NCBI GenBank assembly: GCA_022567135.1
Contig: JADFHP010000002.1
Location: 1-46,564 of the forward strand
DNA from: Chloroflexota bacterium
GTDB lineage: Bacteria > Chloroflexota > Dehalococcoidia > Lucifugimonadales > Lucifugimonadaceae
DNA length: 46,564 nt
Direction: 5' to 3'
Made by a program: the position numbers and the translations under genes. This document shows positions 15,830 to 24,385 of the stretch, in pieces. Position 1 is the stretch's first letter. The number at the start of each line of letters is the position of its first letter. The notes under the pieces were generated by a model. It saw only the letters and a program-made list of their open reading frames with translations, was not told where the DNA came from and ran no database searches.

Positions 15830-16753
15830 TTGACACTCCGAATCGGCTCCAACCTCGCAGATCCGCTACAGACGGCGCAGCACGCCCGCCTCTCAGAAGA
15901 CACCGGCTTCGATTTCGTCGGCGCCGGCGAGCACGTCTTCCGGGACAATCGGCCCGGCGCCACGCAGATCGCGCTCTCGGCCCTCGCCACCGCGGCCGGC
16001 GCGACCAGCCGCGTCAGGCTCCTCACCTCGGTTGTGATCGTGCCGCTGCACCATCCGGTAATGCTTGCGAAAGAGGCGACTATCGTCGACGCCGCATCCG
16101 GCGGCCGCCTCACCTTCGGACTCGGTGTCGGAGGCGAGTTCCCGGGCGAATGGGACGCTCTGGATATTCCCACCAGGGAGCGCGGCGCCCGGACCAACGA
16201 GTCGCTCGAGTTGATGAAACGGCTCTGGTCCGAGGAGGACGTAACACATGCGGGCCGCTTCTTCTCGTGCAATGGCATCACCCTCTACCCGTCCTCGCCA
16301 CAGGCGGGAGGTCCGCCACTGTGGGTGGGCGGCCGCGCCGAACCGGGGATGAGGCGCGCGGTGAAGTACGGCGATGGCTGGCTCCCATACCTCTTCCGGC
16401 CGTCGCATTACGCCCGCTCCTTCGAGACGCTCGGCAACATGCTTGAAGAGGCGGGAAGAAGCGCGGACGGCTTCGGATGGGGGCTGCACTTGATGACCGC
16501 CATGGGGGATTCGCGAGAAGAGGCCGTTGCCACGGCCACCGCGGGTCTTGAAGCCGGCTACAACTACGACGGCGACTACTCCGAGCTGGCCGAGCGTTAC
16601 TGCCTTCTGGGCACACCGGATGAGTGCGTCGAGCAGCTCAAGGCGTTCGAGGAGGCGGGGGCGCAGGACATACTCCTGAGCTGGCTCGCTCCGGCCGAGC
16701 GGATCTCAGAGCAGATCGAAGTGGCCGGCCGTGAGGTCCTGCCACGTCTATAG
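15830..16753 (+). CDS. LLM-class (luciferase-like) flavin/F420-dependent oxidoreductase
   Basis: 307-aa bacterial luciferase-like (alpha/beta)8 barrel. Motifs are TGFDFVGAGEHVF near the N-terminus, RVRLLTSVVIVPLHHPVMLAKEATIVDAASGGRLTFGLGVGG (the GRLTFGLGVG phosphate-binding stretch), and GGPPLWVGG with AVKYGDGWLP. Members use FMNH2 or F420; the cofactor and substrate here are not determined. The TTG start at 15830 has AGGA 5 nt upstream. It is divergent from the cimA T-box. Expansion of such oxidoreductases has been reported for SAR202-type Chloroflexota, which fits the inferred host. Confidence 0.9.
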   Translation: MTLRIGSNLADPLQTAQHARLSEDTGFDFVGAGEHVFRDNRPGATQIALSALATAAGATSRVRLLTSVVIVPLHHPVMLAKEATIVDAASGGRLTFGLGVGGEFPGEWDALDIPTRERGARTNESLELMKRLWSEEDVTHAGRFFSCNGITLYPSSPQAGGPPLWVGGRAEPGMRRAVKYGDGWLPYLFRPSHYARSFETLGNMLEEAGRSADGFGWGLHLMTAMGDSREEAVATATAGLEAGYNYDGDYSELAERYCLLGTPDECVEQLKAFEEAGAQDILLSWLAPAERISEQIEVAGREVLPRL

Positions 16754-16877
16754 CGGATAGCACACCGCCATGAGACATATAGAATCACCACATTGCGGCC
16801 CGGAAAGATGAATCTAGTGCTGCACTTGCGCCGGAGGGAATTTCAGGGCCCTATGGCCAGGAGCTAAGACGCCCCTC

Positions 16878-17414
16878 ATGGAAGACGATCGGCTCGACCT
16901 CGGACTCGTTGACACCGTGGAAGCTACGGATGTTGGCGAGCCCGGCCAGCGGACATTCAAGATCACGGTGGCAAGCCCGCGTGGCGAGGCAGTGATTTGG
17001 ATGGAGAAGGAGCAGATGTTCCAGATCGGCCTGGCGATCAAGCAGTTCATTACCGTGGAAGAGCCGCCCTCATCGCCGACTCCATACGAACCCGAATATC
17101 CTGCGCCGCCTACGCCCGGAAAGTCCGAATTCAAGGCATCGGAGATGCGCATCCGGCATGATCTGCGCTCCGACGTATTCACGGTGGAGGCGACGGATCC
17201 GGACTCCGAGGCCGAGGACGATAACGAAGAGCCGGCCACGACGGTCCAGTTCTCGTTCACCAGGGAAGTGGCAACGGGCCTGTCGGAGGCGGCCCTGGAA
17301 GCCGTCTCGAAGGGCCGGCCGCGTTGCGAGCTTTGCGGCGGGCCGAAAGATCCGGGTGGCCACGTCTGCCCGAAGACGAACGGCCATCACAAGGGCGATT
17401 TCGAGCTGGCCTGA
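16878..17414 (+). CDS. DUF3090 family protein
   Basis: 178-aa acidic soluble protein. The N-terminal half has the family pattern LGLVDTVEATDVGEPGQRTF and AVIWMEKEQMFQIGLAIKQF. The middle is Pro/Ser/Glu-rich. The C-terminus holds a likely metal site, CELCGGPKDPGGHVCPKTNGH (two CxxC-like Cys plus a third Cys and His). The family is known mainly from Actinobacteria and Chloroflexota beside SCO1664-family genes, as here (14-bp gap), and its function is unknown. There is no strong Shine-Dalgarno before the ATG. Confidence 0.85.
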   Translation: MEDDRLDLGLVDTVEATDVGEPGQRTFKITVASPRGEAVIWMEKEQMFQIGLAIKQFITVEEPPSSPTPYEPEYPAPPTPGKSEFKASEMRIRHDLRSDVFTVEATDPDSEAEDDNEEPATTVQFSFTREVATGLSEAALEAVSKGRPRCELCGGPKDPGGHVCPKTNGHHKGDFELA

Positions 17415-17428
17415 GGCCGGCCTGACTT

Positions 17429-18184
17429 ATGACCGATGGGACCGGCGGCAACTCTGCCAGCGAACTATCCCTGGGTGAGACCCTTCAACTGCTGCGAACT
17501 GCGGAAATCGACGGGCTCGGCCTGCACCCCGAGGGCTCGAACTACGTATTCATCGTCAGGCTGCAGCCGGACGGCGGCGGTGAGCCGGTTCTCGCCATAT
17601 ACAAACCAACCGCAGGCGAACGGCCGCTCCGTGACTTCCCGCGCCAGACTCTATATCGCCGCGAAACGGCGGCCTATGAACTGGGCGTCGGACTGCGATG
17701 GCCAAGGATTCCGCCAACGGTCATTCGCGACGGGCCGCACGGCATTGGCAGCGTTCAGCTGTTCATCGACGGCCAGCCGGACGCCAACTACTTCAGCATG
17801 CGGGACGATCACCTGGAGCGGTTCGAAGCGATAGCCCTCTTCGACATCATCACGAACAATGCCGACCGCAAAGGCGGCGCGGTCTTGCTCGACGACGACG
17901 ACCGGCTGTGGGCCATCGACCACGGTCTGACCTTCAATCCGCATGCCCGCCTGCGCACCGTGATGTGGGAGTTCTGCGGGAAGCCGATCTCGGACGCCCT
18001 TATCGACGACCTGAAAGAGCTTGGCCCGGCGCTTGGCGTCGGCGCGCCACTCGGCGCAAGGCTCCGGGAGCTGCTTTCCGACGAGGAGGTCGAACAGCTC
18101 CAGGCCAGGGTGGAGCGGGTGGTCCAGGATCCCGTGTTCCCAATGCTGGACCCGGATAGAAACGTTCCCTGGCCGTTCCTCTGA
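17429..18184 (+). CDS. SCO1664-family protein (PI3/4-kinase-like fold)
   Basis: 251-aa protein with atypical-kinase motifs. AIYKP supplies the likely ATP-binding Lys. IALFDIITNNADRKGGAVL resembles a catalytic loop (Asp/Asn), and LWAIDHGLTF resembles the metal-binding DxG-type Asp. A conserved VPWPFL-type C-terminus is present. Kinase activity is inferred from the fold and not demonstrated for the family. It follows DUF3090 by 14 bp, the conserved pair. The mshC gene that accompanies the pair in many Actinobacteria is absent here. Confidence 0.85.
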   Translation: MTDGTGGNSASELSLGETLQLLRTAEIDGLGLHPEGSNYVFIVRLQPDGGGEPVLAIYKPTAGERPLRDFPRQTLYRRETAAYELGVGLRWPRIPPTVIRDGPHGIGSVQLFIDGQPDANYFSMRDDHLERFEAIALFDIITNNADRKGGAVLLDDDDRLWAIDHGLTFNPHARLRTVMWEFCGKPISDALIDDLKELGPALGVGAPLGARLRELLSDEEVEQLQARVERVVQDPVFPMLDPDRNVPWPFL

Positions 18185-18200
18185 TCGCGTCCTCGCGATC
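18183..18200 (+). terminator. Hairpin overlapping the SCO1664-family stop codon
   Basis: The perfect stem GATCGCG-TCCT-CGCGATC begins inside the TGA stop. It has no U-tract. It lies in the 48-bp gap between convergent genes and may act as a weak or bidirectional end signal. Confidence 0.35.
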
Positions 18201-18232
18201 CGGTCCCCGGCGTGATGAGCCAGCCTGACTGA

Positions 18233-18646
18233 TTAGCCGGTTTCGAGAAATACTTCCGTTACCTGCGCGTCTTCGGTAATCCAGAAAGCCCGTACCACCG
18301 GACGTGTCTTTTCGACGAGGGAGATGACGATGTAGTGGTAAGGCACCCAGCCTGTCTCAATGGCCGTCTCTATGTCTGTCTCCGATGGGTAGCCGTGCGT
18401 ATAGGTGTGCGAGTGGTAGATGGCAAGGAGGTCCTGGCCAAGCGCATCGGCGTCTCTCTGGACCTTCTCCACTTCCCGGTAGTCCATGAAGAACCGGGTC
18501 AGCTTGTCGTCGTGGACGTTATCCATGCGGCGGGTTTCCGTCGCAACGCCGTCCTTGCCGAAAAGGAATCCGCAGCACTCGTTCGGATCCGATTCGAGCG
18601 CGTGAGTGAGGAGTTCGGATATGAGCAGCTTGTTTACGTGCAACAC
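18233..18646 (-). CDS. JAMM/MPN+ (Mov34-family, M67) metalloprotease
   Basis: 137-aa single-domain JAB1/MPN protein. The upstream Glu is in NECCGFLFG and the full zinc motif is HSHTYTHGYPSETD (H-x-H-x7-S-x2-D). Bacterial members cleave C-terminal extensions from ubiquitin-like sulfur carriers (Mec+/CysO type), but no sulfur carrier or E1-like gene adjoins it here. The start is GTG at 18646 or the next codon TTG, with GAGGGAGA about 13 nt upstream, so the exact start is uncertain. It is convergent with the SCO1664-family gene. Confidence 0.9.
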   Translation of the reverse strand: MLHVNKLLISELLTHALESDPNECCGFLFGKDGVATETRRMDNVHDDKLTRFFMDYREVEKVQRDADALGQDLLAIYHSHTYTHGYPSETDIETAIETGWVPYHYIVISLVEKTRPVVRAFWITEDAQVTEVFLETG

Positions 18647-18715
18647 TTGTTCGCGAATTTCTCCCTCAGCACCGGCCGCCGGTTCTGGCTCCGCGGCATG
18701 TTCGTGACTCCCTCG

Positions 18716-18721
18716 ATTATA
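18716..18721 (-). promoter_or_regulatory. Candidate -10 box for the JAMM protease gene
   Basis: A perfect TATAAT on the minus strand in a short AT-rich patch, about 70 bp before the start codon. No recognisable -35 lies at the proper spacing. The rest of the 18647-18894 interval shows no gene. Confidence 0.4.
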
Positions 18722-18894
18722 AATATCCTGACCTGGCTACAGCAGCGCGTCCCGAAACCGGTTGTTTCCGCAACGGCTTTATCGGGGATAAGATGCGCGG
18801 ACTCAATTTCGTCTATAGCTCCCGGTTCGTTTGATGTGGTCCGCGGTGCGGGCGATTCATCCACCTCACCTGATCGGCAGAGACGGAGAACCCC

Positions 18895-20049
18895 ATGAAG
18901 ATCACCGGCGTTACCCCGCATCTCCTTCACCCCGGCGTTGGAAAAAACCTTCTATTCGTGAAGATCGAGACCGATGAGGGCATTCACGGCTGGGGTGAAA
19001 GCTATACGCAGTCAGATCGCGATATGACCGTCGTGGCGCATATCGAGCAGCTCACCCGCTACCTGATCGGCCGCGATCCAATGCACATACGCCACTTCAT
19101 GCGCTGGGCGTACGAGGATTTCGCGACCAAGCGCAGCGCCATGGACTTCTGGTGCGCCGTAAGCGGCATCGAGATCGCGCTCTGGGACATTGCCGGAAAG
19201 GCGATGGATCAGCCGGTATACAACCTGCTTGGCGGGCCGGTCCGGCCACGCATTCGCGTCTACGCGAACGGCTGGAGCGGTGGCTCAACGCCCGATGAGT
19301 ATGCGAAGGCGGCCGTGTCGATCGTCGACCGCGGCTTCACGGCAATGAAGTTCGACCCCTTCCCCGGTCCCTGGCGGCCATACGTCGATCACGCGGAGCT
19401 TGAGCAGGCCGCGGCGGTCGTCAACGCCATAAGGGAAGCCGTTGGGCCGCATATCGAGCTGCTGGTTGAGGTCCACCGCCGTCTGGCGCCAATGAACGCT
19501 ATCCGGGTGGGCAAGATGATGGAGGCGGCGCGGCCGTACTGGTTCGAGGAGCCGGTCCCGGCGCACAACCTGGCGGGCATGCGCGAGGTCCGTGACGCCG
19601 TCAACATCCCCATCGTCACGGGCGAGGCGCTATACGGAAAGGAAGAGTTCCGGCAGGTCTGTGTGGAGCGTGCGGCAGACATCCTGAACCCGGACATCTG
19701 CAACTGCGGCGGAATACTCGAGCTGACTCAGATCGCCTCGATGGCCGAGCCGTTCCAGATCGCCGTCTCCCCCCACGGATGGAACAGCACATCGGTAGGT
19801 GCCGCCGCGGCGATTCAGGCTTCGGCGGTGATGCCCAACTTCCTGATCTACGAGTACATGGTTCACGTCGAGGCTTTCTCGCAGGACATCTCGAAAAACC
19901 CGATCCGGCCGGACGGCGGGTACATCGAACTGCCGACCGAACCGGGCATCGGCATCGACTTGGACGAGTCGAAGTTCGAGAAGTACCCGTACAAGCAATT
20001 CCCGGCCCGCGATATCCGAACGGTTGAAGACGAGCGCCAGTATCAATGA
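18895..20049 (+). CDS. Mandelate racemase/muconate lactonizing enzyme family, galactonate dehydratase-like
   Basis: 384-aa enolase-superfamily enzyme. Metal and catalytic positions visible are Glu192-x-His194 (LLVEVHRRL), Glu218 (WFEEPVP), Glu244 (VTGEALYGKEEF) and His294 (SPHGWNST). A His after the first ligand and a His in the last barrel strand match the D-galactonate dehydratase arrangement, so a sugar-acid dehydratase is the best guess; the substrate is not proven. The ATG has GGAG about 7 nt upstream. The gene stands alone, without kinase, aldolase or transporter partners. Confidence 0.9.
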   Translation: MKITGVTPHLLHPGVGKNLLFVKIETDEGIHGWGESYTQSDRDMTVVAHIEQLTRYLIGRDPMHIRHFMRWAYEDFATKRSAMDFWCAVSGIEIALWDIAGKAMDQPVYNLLGGPVRPRIRVYANGWSGGSTPDEYAKAAVSIVDRGFTAMKFDPFPGPWRPYVDHAELEQAAAVVNAIREAVGPHIELLVEVHRRLAPMNAIRVGKMMEAARPYWFEEPVPAHNLAGMREVRDAVNIPIVTGEALYGKEEFRQVCVERAADILNPDICNCGGILELTQIASMAEPFQIAVSPHGWNSTSVGAAAAIQASAVMPNFLIYEYMVHVEAFSQDISKNPIRPDGGYIELPTEPGIGIDLDESKFEKYPYKQFPARDIRTVEDERQYQ

Positions 20050-20065
20050 GAAAACATCCAAAAAC

Positions 20066-20086
20066 CCCTCTCCCGGTGAGAGAGGG
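20066..20086 (+). repeat. CCCTCTC/GAGAGGG hairpin, REP-like, after the dehydratase gene
   Basis: ACCCCTCTC and GAGAGAGGG flank a short loop 17 nt after the stop and run on into TTGGGGTGAGGGA. Sequences of this kind recur between genes in many genomes, and here it could also end the dehydratase transcript. No U-tract. Confidence 0.5.
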
Positions 20087-20182
20087 TTGGGGTGAGGGAG
20101 CATCCCACTCTCACACCCGCGCTCGTAAACGTGTTTTGAGATAGTAAGGCGGCCGAGTAAGCTACCAGCGAATGGCAAACGA

Positions 20183-20210
20183 AAGGGACCGGTGTAGTTG
20201 CCGGTCCCTT
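20183..20210. terminator. Strong bidirectional hairpin in the convergent gap
   Basis: The perfect 10-bp stem AAGGGACCGG/CCGGTCCCTT has an 8-nt loop. The plus strand continues CTGATTT and the minus strand TCGTTT. It can end the dehydratase transcript on the plus strand or a minus-strand transcript carrying the small ORF described next. Confidence 0.6.
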
Positions 20211-20310
20211 CTGATTTCCGGCGGCTTTCCCGCCGGCTCCCGGTCCGCTAGTTCTGGTCTTTTGATCAGTGGGGCTGCCGTGTATTTTCGGCTTTCAGCC
20301 CTCTGTGTGT

Positions 20311-20430
20311 TCAGCGTTGCGGACTCTGGAGGTCGATGAGCCCGGACTGGCGGTCAACTATGTTGCCACTCCGGGCCGGCACAAGGCTCGTGCCAGGCAT
20401 GGAAAAGTACGTGCAGTCGAACCATGCCAT
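20311..20430 (-). CDS. Candidate 39-aa small protein gene in the AT-rich gap
   Basis: ATG at 20430 is preceded by a perfect AGGAGG, although the spacing is tight (at most 1-2 nt before ATG; an alternative ATG five bases on is in another frame). The frame encodes 39 residues beginning MAWFDCTYFSMPGTSL and ending in QSPQR, with no recognisable domain, signal peptide or TM segment. A perfect TATAAT lies about 80 bp upstream and a strong hairpin about 100 bp downstream, so the three elements could form one short transcription unit. It could also be a non-coding RNA or chance. I recognise no family. Confidence 0.3.
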   Translation of the reverse strand: MAWFDCTYFSMPGTSLVPARSGNIVDRQSGLIDLQSPQR

Positions 20431-20507
20431 CCTCCTTCAACGCTTTTCAGACCAGCGGGCGAGCGCTTCCAGGCCATGCCCGAATGCTTTCCATCGCTCG
20501 TGACCCC

Positions 20508-20513
20508 ATTATA
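20508..20513 (-). promoter_or_regulatory. TATAAT -10 box in the AT-rich gap
   Basis: A perfect minus-strand TATAAT in the context GATCGCGTATAATGGG, with only a weak -35. The surrounding 20500-20650 stretch is strikingly AT-rich compared with its neighbours and carries two copies of ATATCACAAC (near 20551 and 20615). No gene was recognised within that stretch. Confidence 0.45.
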
Positions 20514-20710
20514 CGCGATCAAATTTGTGATTTCCTTCACATCGTGGGAGTTATATCACAACATAAGATTTGTTACCGACATAGATATTATGTTTATCGT
20601 CTGTTTCTTTACATATCACAACGATATCAGCCATATACTGCTGGGTCCTTATACCCAACCGTCCGCGAGGCGAAGAATCGAGGTTAACGCGCCAGCCTCA
20701 CGGACCTGTT

Positions 20711-23047
20711 TTACACAGGCTCGAGCCGCTGTTTCGTCGCGGCGCGATCGGCGATCTCGTCCCAATCCCAGAGCTGGGGTATGTACTCCACGTTCGACCA
20801 CATCTCCGCCTGGTCGGCATAGTGCGGGCTGCCCGGATTGCCGGAGGAGCCGAGCGGCGTGATCCACCTGGAGTTGGTCCAGTCCGAAGGGTCGAAGATG
20901 TACCGGTTCACGGAAAGTCCGGTAACCGTGTACGGCAACTTCAGCAGGTGGCTGCCAGCCAGTGGCGTATCGCCATCGCCGTGTGCGGGCACAGACGGCG
21001 GGTCCAGCAGTTCGGCCATTTTCGGAAAGACTTCCGAAAGCGGATGTACAGGCGCGGTGAAGTGGATGTCGCCCCACTTCCACGACGGCATGTCGGCGCC
21101 CAGCCTCTCCGTCAGCACCGCCACAGCCTTCTGCAGCGCGGCCGCCAGGATGCCGGGCCAGTCGTGGCCGTCCGGCCATACGCCGTCGTCGCCGTTTTCG
21201 AGCGCCTTCAGCCACGCCTGAACGACGAGCCTGCGGTGCGCATCGGCGCCTGCGACGCCATCGTCGAACAGGCGCGCGCTATCGCCGAAAACATGTTCAG
21301 TCTGCCATTCGGTAATGAATGAGCGCGCGACCGCGTAGACACACGGTGCGGCCTGCTCTCGGTCCATCGATCCATCCCAGGCGCGCAACACGACCTGCGC
21401 AGCCTTCGAAGCATCGTCCCGCGGCTCCACCGCGCAGAGGGCGTCTTTAACCAGGTTTGCCGGATTGGATATGCGCTCGGCGTGGATGCGGGCCATGTCA
21501 TCGACGGTCGCGGAACGAGGAGTCATCTCCTTGATTCGGGTGATGATCCGCTCCGCCCGGTGCGGGGCCGAGAAGTAGAGGCCGACGAAGTACGGATACT
21601 CGTGGCCAACGACGCGCTGGTTGCAGGTCACGGCGTATCCCTCGGGTGGGTTAATCGCGTTCGGCAGCTCGGAATGCGGGATGTATCCCTGCCACTCGTG
21701 CTCGCCGCTCCAGCCCGGCACTGCCCGCCAGCCGTTCGATTCGCCCCTGATCGGAATCTTCCCTTCGTGGAGATACCCGAAGTTGCCATGCACATCGGCG
21801 ACGGCGTAGTTGTTCACCCGGTCCACCCACTCGCTGAACGCCTCGTGCAGCTCAGGGACCGATTTTGCCTGCATCGCGTCGCGCGCCGAGTCGACCCACT
21901 TCATGCCGGGGTCGAGTCCGGGGTCACCGATTGTCACTCCCCTGCCCTCGGCCGGGTCGCCGGCGATGACCGGGCCGTGGTGTGTCGAGGTAACTTCGAT
22001 CTCGACGTCCTGCCCGCCGCGAACCTTCAGCGTCTCGCGCCACACCTCGGCGGGCCGCCACTCCCCTTTGAACTCATACTCGCGGCCCGCCCCGCTCTCC
22101 CGGAAGCGCTCAAGGAACAGGTCCTGCGTATCGGCGCCGCCGTGGGTCATTCCCCACGCCACGTACTCGTTGTGGCAGAAGTGAAGCGCTCCCGGGAAGC
22201 CCGGGACCGAGTGGCCGATTACTGTGAACTCCGGACACGAGAGATGGATCTGGTAGTAGACGCTGGGCGTGTCGAGCGCGCGGTGGGAATCGCCGCCCAC
22301 AAGCGGCAGGCCTGAAGCTGTCAGATCGCCCGATATCGCCCACCCGTTCGACCCCGCGTCGGTCTCGTTCAGCCAGTTCGCCTCGCTGGCCGCTTTGATC
22401 AGATCGTCCAGCCCGTCTACCGGCGGCCCTTCATAGACTGCGCCCGGCGGGACTGTCAGCAGGGCTCCCTGCGGATAGCCGGTGATCAGATCGGCCAGCT
22501 TCTCCGGCCCGATCAGGCCGGCGAGCCTTGTCCGAAGCAACTTCGCCTCGAACGTTCCGAGCAACGTGTTGCGCATCTTGTAGACGGTCAGGCAGTGCCA
22601 GTTCTCCCATGGCTCCGGGCGCTCATCCAGCAGGGTGTACTCCACCGGCAGCACGTCCGCTGTATCGACATAGGCGTTCACTCCGGCGGCATAGGCGTCC
22701 ACCATCGCCTTCGCTTCTGGCGACGCCGCCTCGTAGTCGAGCTTCGCGATGCGCCCCATCCCGGCCGACCGCAGCAGCCGGTCTCGATTGACACCCGACT
22801 CGCCGACCCACTCCGACCAGCGCCCGAGCGCCCTGTGCCTGTCAGCATCCATGTGCCACAGCCGGTCCTGGGCTGTCACGAATCCCTGCGCGAAAAAGAG
22901 GTCGCGCTCGCTCTCGGCCTTGATATGCGGTATGCCCCACTCGTCCCGGAACACCTCCACGGGTCCCGACAGGTCGGGAAAACGGAGCGTGCTGGTAACG
23001 TCCGGCAGGGCGGCATCGAGGTCGGAACGGGATATCGACGGGCTCAT
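20711..23047 (-). CDS. Penicillin acylase-family (Ntn) amidohydrolase
   Basis: 778-aa N-terminal-nucleophile hydrolase precursor. The alpha-chain region begins with GPVEVFRDEWGIPHIKAESERDLFFAQGF and QDRLWHMD. The self-cleavage site is AG-SNGWAISG, making Ser233 the beta-chain nucleophile. YAVADVHGNFGYLHEGKIPIR and CNQRVVG are typical of the beta chain. The family hydrolyses penicillins, acyl-homoserine lactones and other amides; the substrate is unknown. No signal peptide is visible, although many homologues are exported. The ATG at 23047 has GGAG about 8 nt upstream. It is divergent from the DUF3179 cluster. Confidence 0.92.
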   Translation of the reverse strand: MSPSISRSDLDAALPDVTSTLRFPDLSGPVEVFRDEWGIPHIKAESERDLFFAQGFVTAQDRLWHMDADRHRALGRWSEWVGESGVNRDRLLRSAGMGRIAKLDYEAASPEAKAMVDAYAAGVNAYVDTADVLPVEYTLLDERPEPWENWHCLTVYKMRNTLLGTFEAKLLRTRLAGLIGPEKLADLITGYPQGALLTVPPGAVYEGPPVDGLDDLIKAASEANWLNETDAGSNGWAISGDLTASGLPLVGGDSHRALDTPSVYYQIHLSCPEFTVIGHSVPGFPGALHFCHNEYVAWGMTHGGADTQDLFLERFRESGAGREYEFKGEWRPAEVWRETLKVRGGQDVEIEVTSTHHGPVIAGDPAEGRGVTIGDPGLDPGMKWVDSARDAMQAKSVPELHEAFSEWVDRVNNYAVADVHGNFGYLHEGKIPIRGESNGWRAVPGWSGEHEWQGYIPHSELPNAINPPEGYAVTCNQRVVGHEYPYFVGLYFSAPHRAERIITRIKEMTPRSATVDDMARIHAERISNPANLVKDALCAVEPRDDASKAAQVVLRAWDGSMDREQAAPCVYAVARSFITEWQTEHVFGDSARLFDDGVAGADAHRRLVVQAWLKALENGDDGVWPDGHDWPGILAAALQKAVAVLTERLGADMPSWKWGDIHFTAPVHPLSEVFPKMAELLDPPSVPAHGDGDTPLAGSHLLKLPYTVTGLSVNRYIFDPSDWTNSRWITPLGSSGNPGSPHYADQAEMWSNVEYIPQLWDWDEIADRAATKQRLEPV

Positions 23048-23089
23048 GCAGATGCTCCGGGACTGGTTTGTTTGGCCCTGGGCAGGGCC

Positions 23090-23118
23090 ACAATCGACCC
23101 GAGCGGGCACTCTGTCAA
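23090..23118 (-). promoter_or_regulatory. Promoter of the penicillin acylase gene
   Basis: The minus strand has a perfect TTGACA (23118-23113), a 17-bp spacer and a weak -10 GATTGT (23095-23090). It gives a leader of about 36 nt before the ATG at 23047. Confidence 0.5.
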
Positions 23119-23206
23119 GGGACTGACACGGCCTGGATGGCCACGAGCACGTAATTGATAAGGCATCCTGAGCAACTAATACGGCTGCGCGCCATCAAAT
23201 GTACTG

Positions 23207-24385
23207 ATGAGATTAACGCTGCCGCCTAAGAATCGCCGCCGCGGCGCGGCCACGATTGCCGCGATGACCGCTCTGGTCGCCGTTGCCTGTTCGTCCGCGG
23301 CTACGGCGATACCTACCGCGTCGCCCGTGCCGCCAACTCCCGCGCCGCCGCGCCCCACCGCGACTCCACTTGGCATCCTGGACGAGAAGTTCACCGCGCC
23401 GTTTGAGAAACTCACCCCGTCCGGCGCACGCGACATCGACCCCGACGAATATCGCGCGCAGACCGACGTCGACAACATCGCCCCCATCTACGACCCGAAA
23501 ATAGTGAGGGCAGACCAGGTGGACCTGCTCCCCGAGGAGTTGGTGCTGGGGGTTGAGATCAACGGTGAAGCGCGCGCCTATCCCCACCGCCTGATGCAGT
23601 TCAGGGAGATCGCCAACGACGTCGTGGGCGGCGTGCCCATTCTGGTTTCGTGGTGCCCGGTATGCTTCACAGGCCTCGTCCACGACCGTCGGCTCGACGG
23701 GACCCTGAAGACGTTTGGCAACCAGGGCGCATTGTTCATGAACGCCCTGACATTCTGGGACCACGAGACGAAGAGCATCTGGGCGCAGCCCTGGGGGACG
23801 GCCATCACGGGCGATCTCAAAGGGTCCGCGCTCACGCTGCTGCCCTTCTCGCTGGACACCTGGGGCGCGTGGCTGGAAGCGCATCCCGACACAACGGTAG
23901 TGGAAGACGAACGCGGAAAAGTCTTTCTCCCCGATCTCATTCCCTACGACTATGTGATTGGCGTATCGATTAAAGAGGACGCCAGCTCGTACTACGTCAA
24001 CTCACTCCTTGAGACCACCGTGCTCAATCACAACGTTGGGGAGAATCCGATAGTCGTGATAACGGACCCCGATACCCGAAAAGTACGGGTGTTCCTCAGG
24101 CAGACCACGGGCACACCCGCCGACAAAACAGCCACAGTGCCGGACCTGTTCACGTTTGAGACAGCGGGCGATGAGCGCATGAGGGATCTGGAGACGGGGA
24201 CCATATGGGAGGTCGAACGCGGACTGGCGCTGGAAGGACCGCTGAGAGGCGCCGTCCTGCAGCAGGTGCCGTACATAACGTCGTTCGACTGGGCATGGGC
24301 AGACTTCTTCCCGGAAACCGCGGTTTGGGGCGAGGCAGGGCTGACCGGGTTAGGTGAGGTCATAGAGTTGGGCCGGGACCGATGA
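23207..24385 (+). CDS. DUF3179 lipoprotein, copy 1
   Basis: 392-aa predicted lipoprotein. A basic N-terminus and hydrophobic stretch end in ALVAVAC (AxAC lipobox, Cys28), followed by a Pro/Thr/Ala linker to about residue 60. The DUF3179 domain fills the rest: ADQVDLLPEELVLGVEINGEARAYP, then the conserved redox-like WCPVCFTGLVHDRRLDG (Cys150 and Cys153), FMNALTFWDHET, WAQPWGTAITGDLKG and a final SFDWAWADFFPE. The family function is unknown; the CxxC could be a thiol redox or metal site outside the membrane. No clear Shine-Dalgarno. A possible promoter (TTGATA, 16 bp, TAATAC at 23155-23182) lies upstream. It overlaps copy 2 by ATGA. Confidence 0.92.
   Translation: MRLTLPPKNRRRGAATIAAMTALVAVACSSAATAIPTASPVPPTPAPPRPTATPLGILDEKFTAPFEKLTPSGARDIDPDEYRAQTDVDNIAPIYDPKIVRADQVDLLPEELVLGVEINGEARAYPHRLMQFREIANDVVGGVPILVSWCPVCFTGLVHDRRLDGTLKTFGNQGALFMNALTFWDHETKSIWAQPWGTAITGDLKGSALTLLPFSLDTWGAWLEAHPDTTVVEDERGKVFLPDLIPYDYVIGVSIKEDASSYYVNSLLETTVLNHNVGENPIVVITDPDTRKVRVFLRQTTGTPADKTATVPDLFTFETAGDERMRDLETGTIWEVERGLALEGPLRGAVLQQVPYITSFDWAWADFFPETAVWGEAGLTGLGEVIELGRDR

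Noticed and set aside
15799-15830. TTGACC followed by GATAAA/TAAAAT as a promoter for the luciferase-like gene
   Set aside because: Either spacing would put the transcript start at or inside the start codon; the TAAAAT overlaps the ribosome-binding region.
20269-20862. 197-aa plus-strand ORF across the AT-rich gap
   Set aside because: It runs into the 3' end of the penicillin acylase gene on the other strand, changes composition abruptly and has no Shine-Dalgarno or domain.
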